From the NCBI GenBank assembly GCA_029339505.1, contig JAQISU010000115.1, forward strand, positions 5,794,501-5,858,500: 64,000 nucleotides of DNA. Direction: 5' to 3'. The stretch's first letter is position 1, and each line of letters starts with the position of its first letter. Positions 26,032 through 37,715 of the stretch are shown in pieces. The stretch is from Unio delphinus. Its lineage: Eukaryota > Mollusca > Bivalvia > Unionida > Unionidae. The notes under the pieces were generated by a model. The model searched no databases. It was not told the origin of the DNA and was given only the letters and a program-made list of their open reading frames with translations. Both the position numbers and the translations under genes were made by a program.

Positions 26032-26115
26032 TTCCTATCCAACACCGATTACTTTCCTATCCAAGACCGATTACTTACATATCCAACACTGATTCCTATC
26101 CAACACCAATTCATA
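26032..26115. repeat. Short minisatellite, about 22-bp unit, about 4 copies
   Basis: Variants of cctatccaacaccgattact repeat with small changes and one deletion. Confidence 0.8.
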
Positions 26116-26384
26116 ATTAAGAACTACATACTGTCCCCATATTTCTCAATGTAAAATCATAGTACTTTTATGCTTTCTGGATCATTTTTAAATAGATAAA
26201 CACCAACTGAAATTTCCTGCCTAATATTAGAGTGTAATAAGTTAGGTTTAGTGTAAGTTCAAATGGCATCTGAACACTCGTCAGCATTCAAGAAACAGTG
26301 ATTAAGAATGGTAAGGTAATTGCGTTAAAGACTTGTCATCATTCAAAGAATGGTGATTCAGATTGCTAAGTTAATCATTTTTTA

Positions 26385-27668
26385 TTAGTCATATCGCTAC
26401 GATGTCTGCAGTGAGGCAGTTTATAGTGATGTGTAGCTCTGGGGCGTCATGCCTCAGATATGTAATATGATGTCCCACCGAGTCACATTATCCTGACACC
26501 AGGCCGACCAGTCCTAACACTAACCTCTAAATGCTGAGCGTCAAGCGAGGCAGCTGTTAAAAACGTTCTGTCCGAACCTGAAACAGTTAGATATGGAGTG
26601 CCACAAGGCTCAATTCTAGGTCCATTACTATTTATTTTATTTATTAACGACCTACCACTTTTACTAAGAGACTCGATATCATCTACAGATCTCTATGCAG
26701 ATGACACAACATTATCAGACATCCAAAACACAAAGCATGAACTCAAAATCTCTTTACAGAATGCATTAAACAAGCTGGAAAACTGGTGCACATGCAATGG
26801 CATGGTAGTAAATACTGGTAAAACTAAAATATTACTTATCTCAACAAGGAAAAAAAGGAAAAATCTTGATAGCAATGAACTATGTCTAACATGGAAGGAT
26901 AAAAATTTGCAAATGGTCTGTCACGACAGACTACTTGGTGTTTTGGTAGATAATAATCTATCATGGACTGATCATATCAAACATATCAGTAAAAAGGTCA
27001 ATTCAAGTTTATGGCTTCTCAGTAGGATAAGACATTTTCTCCCTGAAAGGCACAGAAAATTATTTTATAACAGTTACATACAACCGTATTTTGACTACTG
27101 TAATACAGTATGGGGTAATTCAAATGATGAAATCATATCAAAGTTGGAAAAAATTCAGAAAAGAGCATTAAGGCTAATATCAAACCAGAAAGAAAGCAAG
27201 GAAAATTTAGCTGGTAAGTTAAAAATATTACCTATTAAAGACCGAATATGTTTAAGAAAAGCCAAATTAATGTACAGGATATCCAATAATAGTGCTCCTG
27301 AATATTTACAATCCCTATTCCAGTATAGGCTACCTGGTAATACACCCAACCTGCGATCAATATCTACAAAACAGTATAAAATTCCCAAACCAAATAAGGA
27401 ACTATTTAAGAAAAGTTTCCAATACTCTGGAACTTTGCTCTGGAATAGTATTCCAGTTGAGATTAGAAATGCCCACTCTATTTCCATCTTCCAAACCCAA
27501 TATATCCAGTGGCTTCTGAGATGCTGTTGAATTAAATAAATTCCTTGTATGAGGGCCTCAAGGTAGATTAGTTCTTAGCTAATTGTGTTACCCTCTTTAA
27601 ATAAAGTCATTATTGTTAGTACCATTTCCACGGCAGACACGCTAACCACTAGGTCACCAGAGTGGCTG
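26385..27668 (-). mobile_element. SINE family 2, minus strand, interrupted by a LINE
   Basis: 26385-26559 matches the body of the SINE at 11272-11545. The tRNA-like head appears after the LINE at about 27619-27668 (reverse complement ctctggtgacctagtggtta, then gcgtgtctgccg). Compared with the other copy, part of the middle including the B-box region is missing. Confidence 0.7.
26560..27613 (+). mobile_element. 5'-truncated non-LTR retrotransposon (LINE) with RT C-terminal half
   Basis: An uninterrupted frame runs from the truncation point to a stop at 27528-27530. It contains YGVPQGSILGPLLF, then LYADDTTL (the RT catalytic YADD box), GVLVDNNLSWTDHIKHISKK and YFDYCNTVWGN. This is the layout of jockey/CR1/L2-group reverse transcriptases; the clade is not resolved. 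A short 3' UTR ends in aaataaagtcattatt. The direct repeat TGTTA (26555-26559, 27614-27618) is a plausible TSD. The endonuclease and the N-terminal RT are missing, so it is dead on arrival although its frame is intact. Confidence 0.88.
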
Positions 27669-27965
27669 CTATGTTAATGGCGATGCACAGCATCCATATT
27701 GTGTATAGCAGATACATGGAGCTTGCAATATGATATAAATGTAAACAGGAGAAGATAAAAAAGTCCATTCTTCTTATAAGATTAATCAAGACAGAAATTT
27801 ATCTATTACTGATAAAGAAATTTGCTAATGTAAATAGGTCACTAAGTAAAATAGGTGATTATATGACAAATTGGCAATTGTTGAAAATATTGTCCTAAAA
27901 TATTTTTCTTTAAAATTGTGATCTCTTTTTTTTTTCTTTGAATGTTTATGATAGACAGGTGAGTT
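27669..27965. other. Unannotated AT-rich stretch
   Basis: Nothing recognised. Confidence 0.5.
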
Positions 27966-28212
27966 CATAAAAGACCGTATTCATACTGTATTGAATGTAG
28001 TGTTACAACATGGCCAAGTCTAACACTAACAGTAATACAAGACCATATTCATACTGTATTGAATGTAGTGTTACAACATGGCCAAGTCTAACAGTCATAA
28101 AAGACCATATTCATACTGTATTGAATGTAGTGTTAAAACATGGCCAAGTCTAACAGTCATAAAAGACCAGATTCATACTGTATTGAATGTAGTGTTACAA
28201 CATGGCCAAGTG
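27966..28212. repeat. Minisatellite, 62-bp unit, 4 copies
   Basis: The unit is catggccaagtctaacagtc, ataaaagaccatattcatac, tgtattgaatgtagtgttac, aa. Copies are nearly identical. Confidence 0.94.
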
Positions 28213-28849
28213 TCACTAATTACAGCAAGACAATTTTCATGGGTACAAAAGCTATTACAGTCTGGTGTGGGTCATTTTGTGTAAATCACATGTCTGCTTT
28301 TTGGAGCAATATATTGAACCTATACAGGTTTTGTATTTCAGTGGAATTTTATTCACTGTTATTTAAATGCAGTGCCAAGTTGTTATTGAATTGCCCACAG
28401 TGAATTTATCAATAGGAGTTATACTACACTTTTTCTTTTTGCACAGTCATGAAATATTATTTTCCAAGGTACAATTTATTGATAACCACTCTTATCTGAT
28501 GTCACCTTGAATTGATTTGTTGTTTTTCTTTTAACAGCACTTTCAGCATGTTATGTGTTATATTATCCAAGTGGAAGGAATAGGAGTGAAGTTTCTTTCC
28601 TCTATACACATCAAAGCAAAGGTTGACTTGGTGGAAGGTACTGACACAAGACCCTTGGACTATTAGTCCAACTCTCATCCACATGAGCTACCAGATACAG
28701 CTTCTGATTGTATTTGATTGTATTTGATACAGTTGTTGGTTTAACCTTTTAACCTTTAACCTCATTATTGTCTGTAGGTTGCCACCTTTGATAGACAACC
28801 TGGGTAGGCCTATGAGGGTATTAAATACACCCAATTAGTCCAATGCTCC
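28213..28849. other. Unannotated intronic stretch
   Basis: No gene or known repeat. Doublets of attgtatttgat and of aaccttttaacctttaacct lie at 28706-28762. Confidence 0.5.
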
Positions 28850-29028
28850 CAGCTGAGTTACAATGACTCCCAATTAGTATTTGATTAGCTGAGTTACAAT
28901 GACTCCCAATTAGTATTTGATTAGCTGAGTTACAATGACTCCCAATTAGTATTCGATTAGCTGAGTTACAATGACTCCCAATTAGTATTCGATTAGCTGA
29001 GTTACAATGACTCCCAATTAGTATTCAC
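28850..29028. repeat. Minisatellite, 36-bp unit, about 5 copies
   Basis: The unit is agctgagttacaatgactcc, then caattagtatttgatt. Ends 50 bases before the next, unrelated array. Confidence 0.94.
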
Positions 29029-29075
29029 TTGGAGCTACACAGCTATCTTTTATCAACAGTGCTTTTATTCCATTT

Positions 29076-30343
29076 GTAAATCAGCACTTATAAAATGAAC
29101 TTGCTTTATGGGTAATTGTAAATCAGCACTTATAAAATGAACTTGCTTTGCTGGTAATTGTAAATCAGCACTTATAAAATCAACTTGCTTTACTGGTAAT
29201 TGTAAATCAGCACTTATAAAATGAACATGCTTTACTGGTAATTGTAAATCAGCACTTATAAAATGAACTTGCTTTATTGGTAATTGTAAATTAGCACTTA
29301 TAAAATGAACTTGCTTTACGGGTAATTGTAAATCAGCACTTATAAAATGAACTTGCTTTACTGGTAATTGTAAATCAGCACTTATAAAATGAACTTGTTT
29401 TACTTGTAATTGTAAATCAGCACTTATAAAATGAACTTGCTTTACTGGTACTTGTAAATCAGCGCTTATAAAATGAACTTGCTTTACTGTTAATTGTAAA
29501 TCAGCGCTTATAAAATGAACTTGCTTTACTTGTACTTGTAAATCAGCACTTATAAAATGAACTTGCTTTACTGGTAATTGTAAATCAGCACTTATAAAAT
29601 GAACTTGCTTTACTGGTAATTGTAAATCAGCACTTATAAAATGAACTTGTTTTACGGGTAATTGTAAATCAGCACTTATAAAATGAACTTGCTTTACTTG
29701 TACTTGTAAATCAGCACTTATAAAATGAACTTGCTTTACGGGTAATTGTAAATCAGCACTTATAAAATGAACTTGCTTTACTGGTAATTGTAAATCAGCA
29801 CTTATAAAATGAACTTGCTTTACTGGTAATTGTAAATCAGCACTTATAAAATGAACTTGCTTTTCTGGTAATTGTAAATCAGCACTTATAAAATGAACTT
29901 GCTTTACTGGTAATTGTAAATCAGCACTTATAAAATGAACTTGCTTTACTGGTAATTGTAAATCAGCACTTATAAAATGAACTTGCTTTACTGGTAATTG
30001 TAAATCAGCACTTGTAAAATGAACTTGCTTTACTGGTAATTGTAAATCAGCACTTATAAAATGAACTTGCTTTACTGGTAATTGTAAATCAGCACTTATA
30101 AAATGAACTTGCTTTACTGTTACTTGTAAATCAGCACTTATAAAATGAACTTGCTTTACTGGTAATTGTAAATCAGCACTTATAAAATGAACTTGCTTTA
30201 CTGGTAATTGTAAATCAGCACTTATAAAATGAACTTGCTTTACGGGTAATTGTAAATCAGCACTTATAAAATGAACTTGCTTTACGGGTAATTGTAAATC
30301 AGCACTTATAAAATGAACTTGCTTTACTGGTACTTGGTATTAA
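29076..30343. repeat. Satellite-like array, 42-bp unit, about 30 copies
   Basis: The unit is aatcagcacttataaaatga, acttgctttactggtaattg, ta. Copies are very homogeneous; recurrent variants (tacttg, acggg, cgct) cluster, which suggests block duplication. Confidence 0.97.
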
Positions 30344-31267
30344 ATTGCATTTGCCATAAGAAACGCTCATTTGTGAAATGTGTCATTTGTGCTGTAGAGA
30401 AATTTCAAGAAAAACTTTGAAAAGACTGACTGAAATGCAGTTACCTGGGCATGTGCTGGTGGTATTAATGATTTTTATTCATACGAGTTGCATTCCTTGC
30501 TTATTCATTAAGTTGACTTTGCAATCTACCAAAAACTGAAAGGTATTTATAATGTTGGTTGAGTAGGTTCCTTGATAGAAGTAGAAGGGAGAGGGGAAGC
30601 ACCTCCAGGTTATTGACCGTACTTAATAGCTTCTAACAGCAGCTTGTTTTACTCCTGTTCTCATTCAAATCATTAGATGGCTTCACAACAACAGCATGCT
30701 ATTAGTACAAAGTCCATTGTAACAGCTTCATTGTTTGGTTATAAGCTAATGATATTCTGGAGACTTAAATTGATTCATTATGAACAAATTTTAATCCATC
30801 TTAGTTTAGTCCCACTCCCCTATTCTTTCTGGTGAAGATGTTTCTATAGAACATACAGCACTAAATATATGGCAGAACTTTGAACCAGTCTCAAAATGGG
30901 TTAACAAATAATAGAGAATGTACGGGTTTGATGCAGTTTAATAAAGAAAATATCTTTTGAGAGATTACCCTATCTGTAATTTTTTTTAAATATAGACTTC
31001 TATTGATGCAATTTTAGTATTTTTACTGGCTTGACTTAGGTAATGAAAGCAATACCTCATTCATTTGGTTCAGAATCAAAAACATGTGTTTCAGCCACAT
31101 GTACATTAAAAAATTCTGCAGTTCATATGGTGTTCTCCACACAGAAGCTTAGTGCACCAAGAATATTTATGCATGGAGAAATATAGGTCTTAGCATTTAG
31201 TACCCAGAACATTTGTAGTTATTGAATTTTGAATATGATGGTGTTTTCATATGTTTACAATGGGAGT
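30344..31267. other. Unannotated intronic stretch
   Basis: A segment at about 30930-31260 resembles 37010-37350: shared gcaattttagtatttttac, ggcttgacttagg, acacagaagctt, gcatggagaaatataggtct and atgtttacaatgggagttga. This marks an unclassified dispersed repeat. Confidence 0.65.
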
Positions 31268-31418
31268 TGAATTAGTTGTTGTTGTAGGGTTTAATGCCAT
31301 TTTTGATCACACAATAGGCTATACATGATGGCTAGTATTAATGGGGGAGGAAGAACCCAGTCCCCCTCGGAAAGAACCATCGACCCATGAGAAGCGCTGG
31401 CATACTTTTCTCACATTC
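31268..31418 (-). mobile_element. SINE family 1 3' half, minus strand
   Basis: In reverse complement it reads gtgagaaaagtatgccagcg, cttctcatgggtcgatggtt, ctttccgagggggactgggt, tcttcctcccccattaatac, then the catgtatagcctat and aatggcattaaaccctacaa end. This is a close match to 39510-39667. 5'-truncated. Confidence 0.85.
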
Positions 31419-32338
31419 AGTTGAATTAGTACCATGAGTCCTATATATGACCTATACCATAATAGGTGCCTGTTGTTTCCATGGTTACCACGTGCATCCA
31501 GGGTATTGTTTTGGTTGTTTTTGCATATGACAATCATAATGGAGTCTTTTTTTTTCTTCCCCATGGTTTGCATGTGATTTAGGAGAAAAAATCAATATTA
31601 AACACAGATGGGAAGAGTTGTATTGGACATGGATAGTAGAGAGCTCAGGCTATGGAAAAAAGATAATAGACTCATTAGACAGCTATGACAAAGACTATGA
31701 TCACCTTGATAATGTATATGCTGCATAAGATAAATTACTTATTAAATATGTGTACATATTTTTTAAATGATTTTTCAACCTCAGCCTGTCACCTGCTAGT
31801 CAAGTGCAAAGTTGTTCTGCATCTTTTCCCTCAGTTTTTATTTCTTTCTGGCATCAAATCAATTAATATGCTCTGACCTTTAATAAATGTTTTATGACTT
31901 TGAGCTACAGGGACTAATTTATGATTTACAGGGACTGTTTTAGTTATTCATACCCTCCTAAGGTCCAGGCTAGCACAGTAACTAGCAGTGTCTGGATCAG
32001 TTGAAATGTTGTGTACCTCTAGATTGTCTCTTTTCTTAAGTGTATAAGCCCCTCCTTACAAAATGTGTACCCATCTTCAATATTTGTTTTTAAACTTGTA
32101 TTTGCTGAGCATTCACACAATTGGGCTTCATCATCAGATGCATGCATTTTACCCACTGTGCATAATGTATTCTTTGTAGTTATATTAATTACCATTTTCT
32201 CAGGAGCAGTGTCTTAAACTAGAATGTGTGTGCACTGGGTAGTTGGTTGGTTGGTAGTTAGTGTCTTACCTACACCACTATAAATATGTTAAGTACCACT
32301 GAATATCAATTATATCTGTCTTATGTCCTATCATAGAA
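31419..32338. other. Unannotated intronic stretch
   Basis: Nothing recognised beyond small local repeats (taatttatgatttacaggga). Confidence 0.5.
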
Positions 32339-32817
32339 TTAAACTCCTTGACATCTCTTTTGTTCTGCCATGTCTCTCATGTTGGTACATTCAATATTTT
32401 GGCAAACAGTATTGGAACTTTTCTGCATCCCTTTTGTTGAGGGAGCAGGGATATTCACTCTCAAAAGAATAGTTCTCAACCCTTCATTTTCAATAGAAGT
32501 CTGTGAAAGTCCCATCTGCATCACATTATTTACACAGGCAATATTTCTTCCAAAACCTTTCCTTTTGGCATTTCTTCATACAGTTGAAACATTCTTGACG
32601 TATATCTGCATGTCAAACATATTGCTCTCTCCCGCCGCATCAGACCTCTTTTCTCTTCATGTTCCAAGTCCCATGATAGAAAACCTTGACAGTCAAGGAA
32701 CTGATGCTTTTGGAACACAGTATTCCACATCTCTGCAATTGTTCCTGTGTGCAGTAAGCAATATGTGTTTTGTTCACCAGATATGTTGATGTGATTAAAG
32801 CTGAAAACAAGTTTCAT
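32339..32817 (-). pseudogene. Mutator-like (MULE) transposase-domain remnant, frameshifted
   Basis: Two minus-strand frames, 32817-32530 and 32524-32339, lie in different phases and together read like the N-terminal part of the Mutator-like transposase domain common in invertebrate genomes. Landmarks are WDLEHEEKRGLMRRERAICL, TCRYTSRMFQLYEEMPKGK, then MGLSQTSIENEGLRTILLRV, NIPAPSTKGMQKSSNTVCQN and MRDMAEQKR. The pattern of one CxxC pair, then LYEE, then NIPAPS..GMQK..N is what I recognise. A frameshift near 32525-32545 and the lack of the rest of the domain make it a relic. Confidence 0.65.
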
Positions 32818-33519
32818 GTCGGAAATGTGGTTTCAGATTTGAAACAAAATCTATTTATAAAGGCATCATTGCTCTGCACTTACTATCAAGTATAGAATCG
32901 TTTAGCTGCAAATTAGAGCTTGCTGCTTGGTATGCCAAATCAAAGTATAATTACCTCCCCTTTGACTGTAATTGTATGATTGCAAGGTTTGCTTTGTTTC
33001 TATTTTTTTCTCAATAATTTATGCATTTTATTCAGCTTTATATTGAAATAATTTGACACTGCTTGTAGTGGAAAGTAGCCACAATAATGATTTTAAGGCT
33101 TTTTCTTAACGTTTTATGAGTTTGGGGTAAATGCATGTATATATTTATGTATTAGACAACTTTAATATGCAATTCAGTTCTATTACTTAAATTTACCAAG
33201 TAGCTTATGCAGTGATAAGTTATATCAGTGTCTGAATATTGCATAGAAACATGGACATACCTTGGCATTGCAAAGTTTTCCACATATTTCTCCACCTCCA
33301 GCTTACTTCTTAGCCTGGGCCACTCAGTAGTTTGCCAGCAGGCTTTCCATCTCCAACATCAATGTCAGAATTATAGGAACTTTGGATAGCTTTTTCAAAT
33401 TTGTGTCTTGTTTTCCTTATGTAACAGACCTCTAGAGGCGATGTCTTTTGCACCCATCCCAATAGTTTTATACTAAAAAGTAGTACATGTACTCGGTTTT
33501 TTATTCTTCTGTATAATAA
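32818..33519. other. Unannotated intronic stretch
   Basis: AT-rich. It may include further decayed Mutator-like sequence on the minus strand, but I could not follow it. Confidence 0.45.
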
Positions 33520-33915
33520 ATCTTATCAGTGTGTCTTGTATATAATAAATCTTATCAGTGTGTCTTGTATATAATAAATCTTATCAGTGTGTCTTGTATA
33601 TAATAAATCTTATCAGTGTGTCTTGTATATAATAAATCTTATCAGTGTGTCTTGTATATAATAAATCTTATCAGTGTGTCTTGTATATAATAAATCTTAT
33701 CAGTGTGTCTTGTATATAATAAATCTTATCAGTGTGTATTGTGTATAATAAATCTTATCAGTGTGTCTTCTGTATAATAAATCTTATCAGTGTGTCTTGT
33801 GTGTAATAAATCTTATCAGTGTGTCTTCTGTATAATAAATCTTATCAGTGTGTCTTGTGTGTAATAAATCTTATCAGTGTGTCTTGTGTGTAATAAATCT
33901 TATCAGTGTGTCTTG
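33520..33915. repeat. Minisatellite, 29-bp unit, about 13-14 copies
   Basis: The unit is tgtgtcttgtatataataaa, then tcttatcag. The first eight or so copies are identical; later copies vary only in the tgtatat/tgtgtgt/ctgtat segment. It ends about 25 bases before the 63-bp array. Confidence 0.97.
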
Positions 33916-33939
33916 GGCCAAAATTATCAGGTGGAGCCC

Positions 33940-34432
33940 ATTCCTCTCCAGACTAAGGAGTTGCCAGAAGGGGATGTAGTACATCGTCCAACTGTCTTAG
34001 GGTCTCCACTCCAGACTAAGGAGTTGCCAGAAGGGGATGTAGTACATCGTCCAACTGTCTTAGGGTCTCCACTCCAGACTAAGGAGTTGCCAGAAGGGGA
34101 TGTAGTACATCGTCCAACTGTCTTAGGGTCTCCACTCCAGACTAAGGAGTTGCCAGAAGGGGATGTAGTACATCGTGCAACTGTCTTAGGGTCTCCACTC
34201 CAGACTAAGGAGTTGCCAGAAGGGGATGTAGTACATCGTCCAACTGTCTTAGGGTCTCCACTCCAGACTAAGGAGTTGCCAGAAGGGGATGTAGTACATC
34301 GTCCAACTGTCTTAGGGTCTCCACTCCAGACTAAGGAGTTGCCAGAAGGGGATGTAGTACATCGTCCAACTGTCTTAGGGTCTCCACTCCAGACTAAGGA
34401 GTTGCCAGAAGGGGATGTAGTACATCGTCCAC
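33940..34432. repeat. Minisatellite, 63-bp unit, about 8 copies, nearly identical
   Basis: The unit is cagactaaggagttgccaga, aggggatgtagtacatcgtc, caactgtcttagggtctcca, ctc. Only one internal substitution (c to g in copy 4) is visible among complete units. It is GC-richer than its surroundings. One frame stays open (33877-34449; 21-residue repeat LQTKELPEGDVVHRPTVLGSP). The start lies in the neighbouring 29-bp array, so a real protein is unlikely. Confidence 0.96.
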
Positions 34433-34589
34433 TCCGGATTTTCTTTTAGAGTTTACTCTCTTAGCCTTTGGCTAACCAAAGTGACCTACAAGGCAGCAGG
34501 AGACTCGTGTATGGGTGGGAGCATCCATTTCTCGAGCAGATAAAGCATCTGCCACTGCTCTTCCATTTTTTTGATTAAACTTGACATAT

Positions 34590-35612
34590 GGCTATGTAAA
34601 AGCAACCTAATTCAAAAGTTGACCAACACCATCAAGCAGCTGTACGCCATGGCTACCAGTGCAGTAATTGCTCAAGATTGTGTGGAGGACTGGTTCAAGA
34701 CAACAGTTGGAGTATGTCAAGGCTGTCTCCTGTCACCTACGCTTTTCAACATCTTCTTAGAGCGCATCATGAGCAAAGCCCTGGAAAACCACTATGGGAC
34801 AGTCAGCATTGGAGGGCATAACATCACCAACCTACGTTTTGCAGACGACATTGATGGGCTGTCAGGCATTGAAGATGAGCTTGCCACCTTAGTGAAGAAC
34901 CTGGATGAAACATCTTCCAGATTTAACCTGGAGATAAGCGCCAAGAAGACAAAGCTGATGAAAAATAGTGGCAAACAAATCTGAACCAAGATTAAAGTCA
35001 GAGGACATGAACTGGAAACAGTGGGCCAGTTCAAATATCTTGGTTTCATAATCACTGAAGAGGGATCAAGAGCAGATATTTTGTCATAAACAGCACAAAC
35101 AATGGTAGCTGTGTTAAAGCTAAGATTCATCTGGAGAGACAAGAATATCTGTCTGAAAACTAAAATCAGACTATTGAGAGCACTTGTCAACTCTATCTTT
35201 CTGTATTCATGTGAGGCCTGGACCCTAACAGCAGAATTACAACGAAGAATCCAGGCACTTGAAATGAGATGCTTCAGAACCATCCTTGGCATTTCTTACA
35301 TGGACCACATCACAGATGAAGGTGTGTGCAACAGCATCAGACACAAAGTAGGCCATTATGAAGACCTCCTCACCACTGTCAAAAAGAGAAAGCTGAAATG
35401 GTATGGCCATGTCACTAGAGCCAACAGTCTATCCACAACAGTACTGCAGGGCAGTGTCCAAGGTATCAGAAGGAGAGGTTACAGAAAGACAAAAAAGTCG
35501 AGTGATAACATCACAGAATGGACCAGAAAAATCATTGGCACAATTGATCGAGACAAGTGGAGGGAACTGGTCAGATGTTCAGCAGCACAGTGCCACACTA
35601 GGTCAAAGAGAC

Positions 35613-35652
<40 letters not shown>
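34590..35652 (+). mobile_element. RTE-like LINE pseudogene with (GAT)n tail
   Basis: The frame covers the RT palm and C-terminus: LIQKLTNTIKQLYA, then GVCQGCLLSPTLFNIFLERI, LRFADDIDGLSGIEDELA (catalytic FADD box), FNLEISAKKTKLM, FKYLGFIITEEGSRADI and, after stops at about 34982 and 35087, LKTKIRLLRALVNSIFLYSC, EAWTL, WYGHVTRAN. The C-terminal module and the short-repeat 3' tail (GAT/ATG at 35611-35652) are typical of RTE-clade elements. 5'-truncated, two in-frame stops, hence non-functional. Confidence 0.82.
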
Positions 35653-36202
35653 AATAAATCTTAAGGAACTTTTCATCTCCTTTATACCTTTTTGTTAAGA
35701 GTTGGGGGTGATGAATCACATGTGTTGATAGTTTTAATAATTTTGGAATGTCAGCATCTTTTGATGCTTAATGGGTATGTGTATAAGTGTTAGTCACAGA
35801 AGGGCAATGGCCTCTTATCATTTTGACCTTTCATGTGGCACACTTATTTGTTTGGTTTTATTGATATGATTAGGGATGCACTGCATCTTATTTCTGTGAG
35901 AGTCAGCAAGAAAAGAAATGCAATTTTGAAATTTAAAACATTTATAACTTGCATTATAGCCAGTGAGAGATGAAAAAACAAGGTATCATGTATTTTGATA
36001 CCCTGTGATGTCATACTTGCTAGTGTCAGCATTTTTGTGTTTATTTAGTGTAGCATGCATACCATAGAATGATGCAAATGCATAAAACAGTTATTTTAAT
36101 AACAAGAATAAGCCACTAATAAATACAAGACAACACAGCCTTATGTAATGTAGATGCAATTTAGCTAATTACAGTGGTATCATGAACTCTAAATTTCTTT
36201 TC
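35653..36202. other. Unannotated intronic stretch
   Basis: Nothing recognised. Confidence 0.5.
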
Positions 36203-36865
36203 ACAATGCATTAAACAAACTGGAAGACTGGTGCACATGCAATGTCATGGTGGTAAATACTGATAAAACTAAAATATTACTTATCTCATCATGGAAAAAA
36301 GGAAAAATCTTGATAGTGATGAACTATGTCTGACATGGAAAGATAAAAAATTTGCAAATGGTCTGTCATGATAGACTACTTGGTGTTCTGGTAGATAATA
36401 ACCTATCATGGACTGATCATATCAAACATATCAGTAAAAAGGTTAATTCAAGTTTATGGCTTCTCAGTAGGGTAAGACATTTTTTCCCTGAAAGGCACAG
36501 AAAACTATTTAATAACAGTTACATACAACCCTATTTAGACTACTGTAATACAGTATGGGGTAATTCAAATGATAAAAACATAGCAAAGCTGGAACATCTT
36601 CAAAAAAAAAAGTGCATTTTGGCCAATATCAAACCAGAAAGAAAGCAAGGAAAATTTAGCTTGTGAGTTACAAATATTACCTATTAAAGACTGAATCTGT
36701 TTAAGAAAAGCCAAATTAATGTACAGTATATCCAATAATAGTGCTCCTGAATATTTACAATCACTATTCCAGTATAGGCTACCTAGTAATACACCCCATC
36801 TGCGATCCTTGTCTTGTGTTACCCTCTTTAAATAAAGTCATTATTATTAGTATTATTATTATTAT
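36203..36865 (+). mobile_element. Second copy of the 26.6-kb LINE, deleted and frameshifted
   Basis: Matches the LINE at 26560-27613 from the LNKLENWCTCNGMVVN-coding region onward, including GVLVDNNLSWTDHIKHISKK. Frameshifts occur near 36295 and 36345 and again near 36600. An internal deletion joins the LPSNTPHLRS-coding region directly to the 3' UTR (ttaccctctttaaataaagt). It ends in an ATT-repeat tail at about 36843-36865. Confidence 0.9.
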
Positions 36866-37369
36866 CACATAAAATGCCATTACACAATCATGGCTAATTC
36901 TTACTTACAATTATGCTTTAATATCAATGAGTAAAATACATCTTTTTCTTTAACAAAAAAAAAAATCTAGTATAGGATGCACAGTACAAATTATATGGAA
37001 GAACTGTGTTCCAGTCTAGAAATAAGTGAATAAATATAATAGGGTATATAATTTTAAAAAAATACAATATTCTATTGCTGCAATTTTAGTATTTTTACAG
37101 GCTTGACTTAGGAGTACTTAAAAATGAAAATAGCACCTGAATCATTTGGTGCAGAATCAATAACAGGTGTTTCTGATGCACATGTAGATAAAACAAATGC
37201 AGCGGTTCTGCACACAGAAGCTTGCACCAAGGATACCGGTAGTTATGCATGGAGAAATATAGGTCTGATCATTAGCACCCAGAAATTTTAAGTTATGGAA
37301 TTTTGAATATGATGTTGTCTCCATATGTTTACAATGGGAGTTGAATTTGTACTGCAAGACCTTTAGTCA
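36866..37369. other. Diverged copy of an unclassified dispersed repeat
   Basis: 37010-37350 parallels 30880-31270 with interspersed identities (see that entry). Family unknown; no TSD or TIR determined. Confidence 0.6.
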
Positions 37370-37715
37370 TACTCCCATCCTTGAAGACGTTTCTTTAGTC
37401 ACATTCCCCTGCTCTTCCTGGTGAAGATGTTTCTTTTGTCACATTCCCCAGTTCTTCCTGGTGAAGATGTTTCTGTAGTCACATTTCCCTGCTCTTCCTT
37501 GTGAAGATGTTTCTTTAGTCACATTTCCCTGCTCTTCCTTGTGAAGACGTTTCTTTAGTCACATTTCCCTGCTCTTCCTTGTGAAGATGTTTCTTTTGTC
37601 ACATTTCCCTGCTCTTCCTTGTGAAGATGTTTCTTTTGTCACATTTCCCTGCTCTTCCTTGTGAAGATGTTTCTTTTGTCACATTTCCCTGCTCTTCCTT
37701 GTGAAGATGCCTCTT
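37370..37715. repeat. Minisatellite, 40-bp unit, about 8-9 copies
   Basis: The unit is ttctttagtcacatttccct, gctcttccttgtgaagatgt. The first copies are diverged and the last four nearly identical. A single related unit (cccactcccctattctttct, ggtgaagatgtttct) also lies at 30811-30845 in the parallel dispersed repeat, which suggests the array grew from a segment of that repeat. Confidence 0.93.

Noticed and set aside
29076..30343. CRISPR-like array
   Set aside because: Units are contiguous with no unique spacers, in clearly eukaryotic DNA; it is a tandem repeat.
33877..34449. 190-codon open frame as a repetitive protein
   Set aside because: It starts inside an unrelated 29-bp array and follows a 63-bp minisatellite; frame openness follows from unit length.
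34590..35652. BovB-like intact element
   Set aside because: Two in-frame stops and 5' truncation; only an RTE-like pseudogene can be claimed, and the exact clade is unresolved.
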